A stretch of DNA of 53,541 nucleotides from Burkholderiaceae bacterium (lineage in GTDB: Bacteria; Pseudomonadota; Gammaproteobacteria; Burkholderiales; WYBJ01), in assembly GCA_011525945.1 (NCBI GenBank), contig WYBJ01000080.1, positions 1 through 53,541 of the forward strand, given 5' to 3'. Shown in pieces: positions 46,523 through 53,541 of the stretch (the first letter of the stretch is position 1; each line of letters opens with the position of its first letter). The position numbers were made by a program, and so were the translations under genes. The notes under the pieces are model-generated. The model was not told where the DNA came from. It made no database searches and saw only the letters and a list, made by a program, of their open reading frames with translations.

Positions 46523-46989
46523 CGCTTAACCCGCAATAGATCCTGGAGCCGGCGAGCCGCGGCCAGGCGAGCCCCCTCGCTCAGAAGCGTTCCAAACTCG
46601 ATCTCCCGGCCGTGGGAGCGAAGTGCGATCTGGCAACTCCACACGTCCTTGCGCACTACCACCTGCGTCCAGTACCGGTTCGACTCGAACCGGCACACCC
46701 GTCCCCGGGTGTGCGATTCCACGATCAAGCGATCGCCCCGAATCGTCACTCGCTCGTAATCGCCAGCATCGCGGGCAAGGCGCCGAAACGCGACGTACAA
46801 AGCGGCCAATTCCAGACCCGTAAAGGGCACGATCGGCCACGCACCGATGCCCACGGACGCCGACCCGATCAGCCCCGAAACGACGGCGAGAATCCAGAAT
46901 GCTCGCCAACGTTCAGCGCCCTGCAGTGAGCAGTTGCGCTTGGCAGTCAGCGAGAAGTCCGGGTGATCCGCGGCAAAGCCGTCGTCCAT
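46519..46989 (-). CDS. DUF2244 membrane protein
   Basis: 156 aa with two closely spaced helices (FWILAVVSGLIGSASVGIGAW and VPFTGLELAALYVAF) and a C-terminal beta domain (VTIRGDRLIVESHTRGRV). DUF2244 proteins commonly precede coxB. The role is unknown. It is the first gene of the cox operon and ends by a 4-nt overlap with subunit II. Confidence 0.85.
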   Translation of the reverse strand: MDDGFAADHPDFSLTAKRNCSLQGAERWRAFWILAVVSGLIGSASVGIGAWPIVPFTGLELAALYVAFRRLARDAGDYERVTIRGDRLIVESHTRGRVCRFESNRYWTQVVVRKDVWSCQIALRSHGREIEFGTLLSEGARLAAARRLQDLLRVKR

Positions 46990-47053
46990 AGCGCTGATCC
47001 GACATCCGTCACAGCACCGCGTGCGTGAGCGAGGGCCGCCTGAGAGCGTGCGA

Positions 47054-47083
47054 ACTTTAGCACACGGCTCCTTCGAGGCGCAA
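47054..47083 (-). promoter_or_regulatory. Weak candidate promoter of the cox operon
   Basis: TTGCGC (47083-47078) and TAAAGT (47059-47054) on the minus strand, 18 nt apart, lie between bioD and the DUF2244 gene. Each has only partial consensus match. The position is the only obvious place for a promoter of the ctaC-D-G-E series. Confidence 0.25.
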
Positions 47084-47100
47084 CAAAACGGCCGGCGAGT

Positions 47101-47835
47101 TCAAGTCCTGTCAGTCACAGCAAGGGCTTCGGGCGTAAGCCGCGGCGCGAGGCGCGCCGGCTTGAGCGCGCGCTCGATCGTCAAGCGACGCACACGTCGC
47201 GCCGCAACGAACGGCACTTCGCCCCAAAGCGGAGCATCGATGCGCGCGGCAATGCTGGCAACATTATCGCGGTAATACCGCATCGACGGATCGATCCGAT
47301 TCGCCACCCAGCCTGCAAGTTCGAGCCTCCGGCGTGCGATCGCTTCGGCCGTGAGGAGGGCGTGCGAGATGCATCCCAGGCGCATGCCGACCACCAGTAC
47401 GATCGGCAGACGCAGATGCGCAGCGAGATCACCCATGTGCGCATGCGCATTCAAAGGTACGCAAAAGCCGCCCGCGCCTTCGACCACGATCCAATCGGCA
47501 CGGCGAGCGAGCTCGTGATAGGCGCGCACGATCGTGCCGATCTGAAGCTCGATGCCTGCGGCGCGTGCGGCGATGTGCGGTGCGATCGGGGATCGCAGGA
47601 GATAGGGATTGCGCAAGCGATCCGGCGCACGTACCGTGCTCGCATCGGCCAGCGCCGTCGCATCGGCGTTGCGCCAGCGTTCGCGTATCCGGCGCGCGCC
47701 AGCCGCGACCGGTTTCATGCCGATCGTGCGCCAACCCATCCGGCTTGCGATGCGCAGCAACGCGCACGCGATCTCGGTCTTGCCCACACCGGTATCGGTC
47801 CCGGTCACGAACAGTCCCTGCGCCCGCCAGATCAC
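47101..47835 (-). CDS. bioD: Dethiobiotin synthetase
   Basis: 244 aa P-loop enzyme: FVTGTDTGVGKTEIACALL and VEGAGGFCVPLNAHAHMGDLA, with KPVAAG. Closes the ureido ring of dethiobiotin using ATP and CO2. GTG 47835 overlaps the bioC stop (GTGA). Last gene of bioB-F-C-D. Confidence 0.94.
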   Translation of the reverse strand: MIWRAQGLFVTGTDTGVGKTEIACALLRIASRMGWRTIGMKPVAAGARRIRERWRNADATALADASTVRAPDRLRNPYLLRSPIAPHIAARAAGIELQIGTIVRAYHELARRADWIVVEGAGGFCVPLNAHAHMGDLAAHLRLPIVLVVGMRLGCISHALLTAEAIARRRLELAGWVANRIDPSMRYYRDNVASIAARIDAPLWGEVPFVAARRVRRLTIERALKPARLAPRLTPEALAVTDRT

Positions 47836-48731
47836 CGAGTTCCCCGCACGGGGGCGCGATGAAACGCGATCACGGCGCGACCGTCGGCGTCGGTGCGCGT
47901 TCCTTGCGGGCGCCACGCATGACCATAGATCACCTCAAACGTCGCCGGCACGCGACCGTCCCGACGCAGTTCGTCGTAGGCCGCTGTCACGCGCGCGACG
48001 GCTTCCCTGGCCGTAAGGCCCGGCCTGCGCCGTGGGTCGGCATTGCCTGCGCCCGCTGCCTGCAACTCTCGTAGCAGCGCGCGCGCATCGGCGTAGGTCA
48101 ACGTCAGGCACTCCATGTCCACGACCGGATCGGCGAACCGAGCAGCCACCAACATGTCGCCGTAGTCGTGCAGGTCGACGAACTGATGCACGTGCGCGTA
48201 GCGGTCGGCGCGCGAGTAGGCCGCGCGCAGCTCCTTCAGCGTGTCGGGCCCCAAGGTGCTGAACAAGCACACTCCGCCAGGACGTAACAGCCGATACATC
48301 TCGGCCAGCGCGGCCTGCGGCGGTCCGAGCCATTGCAACGCCAGATTCGACCACACCATGTCGAACGAGCTAGCGGCGAAAGGCATGCGCTCGATATCCG
48401 CGCACACGCGCGGCTCGCCTGCGCCCAGCGTCCGACCGAGGCTGCGACGCCACCAACCGGTGTGCCGCGCCGAACACCTCAGCATTGCCAGCGAATAATC
48501 CAGCTCGATCACGACCGATCGCGGATAACGCCGGCGCAGCAGGCGCGCGCCGAAGCCGCTGCCGCTGCCGACATCGAGCACTCGGCTCGGGACGGCGCGT
48601 AGCAGGCCGAGCCGCTCGGCCATACGGCTCGCGACTTCGCGCGCCAGCGCGGCGGAGTCTTCATACTTCGGCGCGGCTCGATCGAAGCGACGCCGCAACC
48701 ACCGCTTGTCGAGTTGCGGGGTATCGTTCAC
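47832..48731 (-). CDS. bioC: Malonyl-ACP O-methyltransferase BioC
   Basis: 299 aa. SAM motif VLDVGSGSGFGARLL, the BioC-like RRRFDRAAPKYEDSA start, and SNLALQWLGPPQAALAEMYRLLRPGGVCLFSTLGPDTLKELR. Masks malonyl-ACP as methyl ester so that fatty-acid enzymes can build pimeloyl. No bioH lies in the window. Overlaps bioF by 4 nt. Confidence 0.94.
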   Translation of the reverse strand: MNDTPQLDKRWLRRRFDRAAPKYEDSAALAREVASRMAERLGLLRAVPSRVLDVGSGSGFGARLLRRRYPRSVVIELDYSLAMLRCSARHTGWWRRSLGRTLGAGEPRVCADIERMPFAASSFDMVWSNLALQWLGPPQAALAEMYRLLRPGGVCLFSTLGPDTLKELRAAYSRADRYAHVHQFVDLHDYGDMLVAARFADPVVDMECLTLTYADARALLRELQAAGAGNADPRRRPGLTAREAVARVTAAYDELRRDGRVPATFEVIYGHAWRPQGTRTDADGRAVIAFHRAPVRGTR

Positions 48732-49933
48732 GGCGCTAACTGCTGCAGCGCTGCGAGCAAGCGCTCGACGTCGGCGATGCCGTGCGCCGCCGACAGCGAA
48801 ATGCGAAGCCGGGCCGTAGCGGGCGGCACGGTGGGCGGTCGCACGGCCGGAACTATCAGCCCGTGCTCGGCGAGCGCGCGCATGGTCCGGGTTGCAGTCT
48901 GGACGCTGCCGAGCACCAGAGGCTGGATGGCAGTGTGTGAAGGCAGCAGCGCACCCGGCAGCGTCGGGCGCGCCGCAGCCAGCATGGCGATCAGGCGCGC
49001 TAGATGCGCGCGCCGCCAGTCTTCGCGGCGTATGATCGCAAGACTCTCAAGCAGCGCGACTGCGAGCGCGGGCGGCGTGGCGGTTGTGTAGATATAAGTC
49101 CGCGCCCTGTTGACCAGCAACTCGATGAGCGCAGCATCGGCCGCGACGAACGCGCCGCAGACTCCGGCTGCCTTGCCCAGCGTGCCCATGTAGACGATGC
49201 GCTCGGAGGCCACGCCGAAATGTGACAGGGTTCCGGCACCATGCGTCCCCAGCACGCCGAAGCCATGCGCGTCATCGAGCAGCAGGAAGGCCCCGTAACG
49301 ATCGCACAACTGCGCCAGTTCGGGCACTGGCGCCAAGTCTCCATCCATGCTGAATACCGCGTCGGTCACAATCAGCTTGCGACGCGCGCGCGACGCGCGC
49401 AAGAAATGCTCCAACCGGCCCAGATCGAGGTGAGCGTAGCGGTGGAAGCGGGCGCGGCTCAGCAGCATCGCGTCGTTGAGTGAGGCATGGTTGAGCTTGT
49501 CGACGAACACCGCGTCCGCGCGCGTGCACAACGCGCTGATCACGCCGATGTTGGCCAGGTAACCGCAGGAGAAGTACAACGCGCGCGGATAGCCGGTGAA
49601 GTACGCGAGCGCCTCCTCCAACTCCTCGTGCGCGCGTCCATGGCCGTAGAGCAGGTGCGATGCACCCGCACCGACGCCGAAGCGATCGACTCCGGCGCGG
49701 GCGGCCGCGATGATGCGCTCATCGGCTGCCAGGCCCAGGTAGTCGTTCGAGGCGAAAGAAACGAACTCGCGACCATCGATGGCGACTCGGGCTCCCTGCT
49801 GACCATCGAGGCGCGCGCGCGAGCGGTAAAGTCCCGCCGTCCGCAGCGCGTTCAGTTCTGCCTCCAGCAAGCACTCGAATGGTGTCCGCGCGGATGCGTC
49901 GATGGCGCCGGAAGAGGAGATCTGCGCCGTCAC
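48728..49933 (-). CDS. bioF: 8-amino-7-oxononanoate synthase BioF
   Basis: PLP-dependent fold type I, about 401 aa. FVSFASNDYLGLAADERI, GVGAGASHLLYGHGRAHEELE, DDAHGFGVLG and the PLP lysine in YMGTLGKAAGVCG. Joins pimeloyl thioester and alanine. Start chosen at GTG 49933; GTG 49942 is also possible. Lies 34 bp after bioB. Confidence 0.95.
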   Translation of the reverse strand: MTAQISSSGAIDASARTPFECLLEAELNALRTAGLYRSRARLDGQQGARVAIDGREFVSFASNDYLGLAADERIIAAARAGVDRFGVGAGASHLLYGHGRAHEELEEALAYFTGYPRALYFSCGYLANIGVISALCTRADAVFVDKLNHASLNDAMLLSRARFHRYAHLDLGRLEHFLRASRARRKLIVTDAVFSMDGDLAPVPELAQLCDRYGAFLLLDDAHGFGVLGTHGAGTLSHFGVASERIVYMGTLGKAAGVCGAFVAADAALIELLVNRARTYIYTTATPPALAVALLESLAIIRREDWRRAHLARLIAMLAAARPTLPGALLPSHTAIQPLVLGSVQTATRTMRALAEHGLIVPAVRPPTVPPATARLRISLSAAHGIADVERLLAALQQLAP

Positions 49934-49967
49934 GGCGTGCACGCACCAGTCGGACGGGCGCCTGCTA

Positions 49968-50960
49968 TCAGGCGCTGACGGGTGCGCGCTTGAGGCCAAG
50001 CTTCGCCAGCAAGCGCGCGTCGGCCTCGGCAGCCGGATTGCCCGTCGTGAGCAGCTTCTCGCCGTAGAAGATCGAATTCGCCCCAGCAAGAAAACACAAG
50101 GCCTGAACGGCCTCGGACATCTCCGAGCGCCCGGCGGAAAGGCGTACGCGTGCTCTCGGCATGGTTATGCGTGCACACGCGATGGTACGAACGAATTCCA
50201 GCGGGTCGAGCGCAGGCGTATCGGCAAGCGGCGTTCCGGGTACGGCAACGAGGTGATTGATGGGAACCGACTCCGGATACGGTTCGAGATTGGCAAGCTG
50301 CGCAATCAGGCCGGCGCGCTGAGCGCGCGATTCACCCATGCCGACAATGCCGCCACAGCAGACGTGCAACCCGGCCGCGCGGACGCGTCCAAGCGTATCG
50401 AGCCGTTCCTGCTGTTCGCGAGTGTGCACGATCGCACCGTAGAAATCCGGCGCGGTATCGAGATTGTGGTTGTAGTAATCGAGTCCGGCAGCCTCGAGCT
50501 GTTCCGCTTGGCCGTCTTTGAGCATGCCGAGCGTCGCGCAGGTTTCCATCCCGAGCGAGCGCACCGCGCGGATCATCTCGAGCACGCACTCGAGATCGCG
50601 CTGCTTCGGACCCCGCCACGCGGCGCCCATGCAAAATCGCGTAGCGCCCTTCTCACGCGCAGCGCGCGCCGCGGCGAGCACCTGTTCCACCGGCAGCACG
50701 TCCTCACTGGCGACGCCGGTATCGAAGCGCGCCGACTGGGGACAATACCCGCAGTCCTCCGGACATCCGCCTGTCTTGATCGACAGCAGCGTCGAAAGCT
50801 GCACTTCATTGGGATCGAAGTGGCTGCGGTGCACCTCCTGTGCGCGGAAAACGAGATCGTTGAACGGCAGCTCGAACAATGCTTCGATGTCGCGCGCACT
50901 CCAGCGTCGCGGCGCCTCGGCGGCGAGCGATCGGTGTTCGTCTACAATGGGTATGTTCAT
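49968..50960 (-). CDS. bioB: Biotin synthase BioB
   Basis: Radical-SAM enzyme, 330 aa. [13 protein letters not shown] holds the CxxxCxxC 4Fe-4S cluster; the 2Fe-2S ligands lie in [20 protein letters not shown] and the Arg in [14 protein letters not shown]. Inserts sulfur into dethiobiotin. ATG 50960 follows GGAAG. Divergent from comF with 13 bp between starts, so both share a promoter region. Confidence 0.97.
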   Translation of the reverse strand: MNIPIVDEHRSLAAEAPRRWSARDIEALFELPFNDLVFRAQEVHRSHFDPNEVQLSTLLSIKTGGCPEDCGYCPQSARFDTGVASEDVLPVEQVLAAARAAREKGATRFCMGAAWRGPKQRDLECVLEMIRAVRSLGMETCATLGMLKDGQAEQLEAAGLDYYNHNLDTAPDFYGAIVHTREQQERLDTLGRVRAAGLHVCCGGIVGMGESRAQRAGLIAQLANLEPYPESVPINHLVAVPGTPLADTPALDPLEFVRTIACARITMPRARVRLSAGRSEMSEAVQALCFLAGANSIFYGEKLLTTGNPAAEADARLLAKLGLKRAPVSA

Positions 50961-50973
50961 CTTCCAGCCAGGC

Positions 50974-51735
50974 GTGAGGTGGCCATTGGTCAATGCGGGC
51001 AGGTCGATTCTAAACTACTGCTTTCGCCTGCGGCAGCATGCTCTGCCACCGTTGTGCCTGCTGTGCCACGCACCGGCGGCGCAAGGCAATCTCTGCACTT
51101 CCTGCCGCGATGAGCTGCCGTATTTGCCGCTTGAGCACTGTCCGAGCTGCGCGGTGTCGAGCTTCGGCGGTGCAGTCTGCGGACAGTGCCTCGCGCATCC
51201 GCCGCGATTCGATCGAGTGGTGGCAGCGTGCGAGTATGCCTTTCCGCTCGACCGGGTGATCCAGCGCTTCAAGTTTTCCGGTGAGCTCGCGATCGGACCG
51301 CTGCTTGCCTCGCTGCTGCGAACGGCGATCGAGCACGAGGCGGCGCCGGCGGACGTCATCGTCCCAATGCCGCTTAGCAGCGAACGCCTGCGCGAGCGCG
51401 GATTCAACCAGGCGCTCGAGCTCGCGCGGCTCGTGTCCCGGGACACCGGCATCCCGGTCCTGGCGCAAGCCTGCGTGCGGATCCGACATAGCGAGGCGCA
51501 AAGCGACCTGCCACTCGCGGCGCGAATCCGCAACGTACGCGGGGCGTTCGCGTGTGTGCAGGACTTCGACGGCCAGTCGGTGGCCGTTGTGGACGACGTG
51601 CTCACCACCGGCGCCACTCTAAATGAAGTTGCTTCCGTATTGCGCAAAGCCGGTGCAACACGCATCGAAGGCTGGGTGGCCGCACGCACGCCGGCCGCCG
51701 GCTCCAGCCGCCCGTTCAGCGAGGGTCGACGATGA
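50974..51735 (+). CDS. comF: ComF family amidophosphoribosyltransferase-like protein
   Basis: About 253 aa. N-terminal zinc finger [16 protein letters not shown], a second pair in [17 protein letters not shown], then a PRTase domain with [23 protein letters not shown] and the PRPP loop [17 protein letters not shown]. In naturally competent bacteria ComF is needed for DNA uptake. Start uncertain: ATG 50947, GTG 50974 or TTG 50986. The first would overlap bioB. Confidence 0.88.
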   Translation: MRWPLVNAGRSILNYCFRLRQHALPPLCLLCHAPAAQGNLCTSCRDELPYLPLEHCPSCAVSSFGGAVCGQCLAHPPRFDRVVAACEYAFPLDRVIQRFKFSGELAIGPLLASLLRTAIEHEAAPADVIVPMPLSSERLRERGFNQALELARLVSRDTGIPVLAQACVRIRHSEAQSDLPLAARIRNVRGAFACVQDFDGQSVAVVDDVLTTGATLNEVASVLRKAGATRIEGWVAARTPAAGSSRPFSEGRR

Positions 51736-53402
51736 GTGATTCGTTACGTGGCGCAGATGTCCTCACTGCCGGCCTCGCGGGCGCCGGGGCACGTTACCTT
51801 TTTTCGCTTTCCGGCAACCAGATCATGCCGGTCTACGATGCTGCGCTAGATGCGCGACTGGAGATCATCCACGTTCGCCACGAAGGTGCCGCTGTGCACA
51901 TGGCTGACGCCTGGGGACGACTCACCGAGGCCCCGGGGATCGCACTGGTGACCGGCGGCCCGGGACACGCTAACGCGATCGGCGCGTTATATACCGCGGC
52001 CGCAGCCGATTCTCCCCTGGTGCTGCTGTCGGGACACGCGCCGCTCGCGCAGCTCGGCAAAGACGCGTTCCAAGAAATGCGCCAAGCCGACCTGGCCGCC
52101 CCGCTGGTAAAGGCGTCGTGGACGGCGCAGAGCGCCGCCACTTTGGGCTTAGACGTCGCCCGTGCCATGCGCATCGCTTGCTCGGGCCGACCCGGACCGG
52201 TGCACGTAAGCCTGCCGTTCGACGTGCTGGAAGCCAAGGTGAGCCGCGGCGAAGCGCCGCTTCCGAATGCCGACGCATTTCTCGACGCACCGCAAGCACT
52301 GGATGTCGCGACGGCGCGCGACATTGCGGCACAACTTCTACGGGCGCGCCGGCCCTTGATTCTCGCCGGTCCGATGCTCACGGGGATGCGCGCCCGAGCA
52401 GTGCGCGAAGCCCTCGCTCGGGCCGTCGGAATTCCCGTGCTCGGTATGGAGAGTCCGCGCGGCGTCAACGACCCCGCGCTTGGCGCAGTAGCCGAGATCC
52501 TGCAGCAGGCCGATCTGGTGCTGCTGCTCGGCAAGAAGCTCGATTTCACCTTACGCTTCGGCCGAGCCCCTGCATTCGCGCCCGATTGTCGATTCATCCA
52601 GATCGATCCCGACGAGACGGCGCTTGCACGCGCAAGACACGCGCTGGGAGACCCGGAGCGCATCGTATTGTCTGCGCGCGCCGATCCGCGTCCCGCCGCG
52701 GATCGCCTTGCGAGCGTGGCCCTCGCTGCTCACGGCGACGCCGGCTGGGCGACGGAGGTGCAAGCGGCCGTAGCCTTCCGGCCGCCGGCCTGGGCAAGTG
52801 CAGGCAATCTTGCACACGGGCCGCTGCACCCGGCGGAGGTGGGACGTGCCGTGGCTGCCGCACTCGCCCGGTTGCCATCGCATATCGCGGTGATCGACGG
52901 CGGCGAGTTCGGCCAATGGGCGCAGGCCTGCGTCGACGCGCCGCGGCGGCTGATCAACGGCCCAGCGGGCTCGATCGGCTGCGCGCTGCCGTTCGCGCTG
53001 GCGGCGAAGCTCGCCGATCCGCAAGCAACCGTGGCGGCGCTGCTCGGCGACGGTACGTTCGGCTTTCACATGGCTGAGTTCGACACGGCGGTGCGGCACA
53101 AGATCGCGCTGGTCGCGATCGTCGGCAATGATGCCTGCTGGAATGCCGAGTACCAGATTCAACGCAACACCTATGGTGCTGCCCGCGCATTCGGCTGTGA
53201 ACTGCTGCCCAGCCGCTATGACGATGTCGCCGCAGCCCTCGGCGGGCACGGTGAGCTGGTTCGAACCGGCCCCGAGCTTGCGGCCGCGTTGACGCGCGCG
53301 CTCGCTTCCGGCAAACCAGCCTGCGTGAACGTGATGCTCGAACGACTGGCCGCACCGAACATCTCTCGTCACGGAAGCGATACACCGTCCCCCGGACATT
53401 GA
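51732..53402 (+). CDS. Thiamine-diphosphate-dependent enzyme, acetolactate synthase-like
   Basis: 556 aa. Three domains: Pyr domain with catalytic Glu51 (IIHVRHEGAAVHMADAW) and VTGGPGHANAIG, the DAFQEMRQADLAAPLVK block, central domain with GKKLDFTLRFG, and PP domain with the Mg/ThDP motif LLGDGTFGFHM..VGNDACWN (residues 438-471). Could be acetolactate synthase large-subunit relative, oxalyl-CoA decarboxylase or 2-hydroxyacyl-CoA lyase; the pattern does not decide. Overlaps comF by 4 nt (ATGA). Confidence 0.85.
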   Translation: MSDSLRGADVLTAGLAGAGARYLFSLSGNQIMPVYDAALDARLEIIHVRHEGAAVHMADAWGRLTEAPGIALVTGGPGHANAIGALYTAAAADSPLVLLSGHAPLAQLGKDAFQEMRQADLAAPLVKASWTAQSAATLGLDVARAMRIACSGRPGPVHVSLPFDVLEAKVSRGEAPLPNADAFLDAPQALDVATARDIAAQLLRARRPLILAGPMLTGMRARAVREALARAVGIPVLGMESPRGVNDPALGAVAEILQQADLVLLLGKKLDFTLRFGRAPAFAPDCRFIQIDPDETALARARHALGDPERIVLSARADPRPAADRLASVALAAHGDAGWATEVQAAVAFRPPAWASAGNLAHGPLHPAEVGRAVAAALARLPSHIAVIDGGEFGQWAQACVDAPRRLINGPAGSIGCALPFALAAKLADPQATVAALLGDGTFGFHMAEFDTAVRHKIALVAIVGNDACWNAEYQIQRNTYGAARAFGCELLPSRYDDVAAALGGHGELVRTGPELAAALTRALASGKPACVNVMLERLAAPNISRHGSDTPSPGH

Positions 53403-53541
53403 CCGATAACCGACCCGGTATTTAATTCCGCCGTCGGATCGAAGAGGGCTTTGCGGTCCGTTCCTTCGCCGGTGCTGCGCGCACAGGCATGCATATCGAT
53501 GCCGTTCGCGCAGCACGCAGCCGCGCGGTCGATGATGCCAC
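53403..53541. other. Window end, no gene seen
   Basis: 139 bp after the ThDP enzyme. No start codon with a ribosome site, no RNA gene and no hairpin with T-tract was recognised. Confidence 0.6.

Noticed and set aside
49902..51113. 403-codon plus-strand frame across bioB
   Set aside because: Antisense shadow of bioB, which has all cluster ligands.
52551..53516. 321-codon minus-strand frame over the ThDP enzyme
   Set aside because: Shadow; the plus-strand enzyme has its cofactor motifs.

Overview
The window is GC-rich chromosomal DNA that reads as a betaproteobacterium. Three conserved blocks support this: lolB-ispE-tRNA-Gln-prs-rplY-pth-ychF; mutM-ferredoxin-coaD-rsmD-two M16 peptidases-ftsY-ftsE-ftsX-rpoH; and a cytochrome c oxidase cluster with ctaG, DUF2970, DUF2909, SURF1, ctaB and SCO1 ending against rpoH. 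The assignment rests on gene order and protein resemblance judged by eye; no database was searched. Almost all of the window is housekeeping sequence, and no gene-free stretch exceeds about 300 bases.

Layout. Positions 1-1413 are the edge of an integrated element: an AlpA-like helix-turn-helix gene and a tyrosine integrase split by an in-frame amber codon, abutting the 3' end of tRNA-Lys(TTT). From 1600 to 8120, on the minus strand, lie ybgC-tolQ-tolR-tolA-tolB-pal-cpoB (envelope Tol-Pal system) and a YeeE/YedE-type sulfur transporter. From 8314 to 11272 are yebC-ruvC-ruvA-ruvB (Holliday junction processing). From 11388 to 17005 are a HerA-like ATPase, an EamA permease and a chromate module (rhodanese-ChrB fusion, chrA, divergent chrB). 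A 45-residue ribosomal protein bTHX and a class III nucleotidyl-cyclase-like protein follow.

From 18794 to 25686, on the minus strand, are translation and precursor genes (ychF, pth, rplY, prs, tRNA-Gln, ispE, lolB) and a TPR lipoprotein. From 25751 to 30605, on the plus strand, are a four-gene GldA/GldF/GldG/DUF4340-type ABC system and mutM. From 30609 to 38516 are ferredoxin, coaD, rsmD, an inactive/active M16 peptidase pair, then ftsY, ftsE, ftsX and rpoH, with a CIRCE operator in front of rpoH. From 38578 to 46989 is a heme-copper oxidase cluster whose subunit II carries a cytochrome c domain; ctaA (heme A synthase) is absent from it. From 47101 to 53402 are bioB-bioF-bioC-bioD, then divergent comF and a ThDP-dependent enzyme of unknown substrate.

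No clear new defence or secondary-metabolite system is present. The most unusual features are: (i) a 223-bp structured spacer between ftsE and ftsX holding a 76-codon ORF joined to both genes by GTGA overlaps; (ii) ruvC with an ATC codon where the start should be; (iii) the amber-split integrase in tRNA-Lys; (iv) an ispE reading frame ending inside tRNA-Gln; (v) a palindrome in the chrB promoter; (vi) a free-standing cyclase-like protein with both metal aspartates; (vii) the CIRCE element at rpoH.
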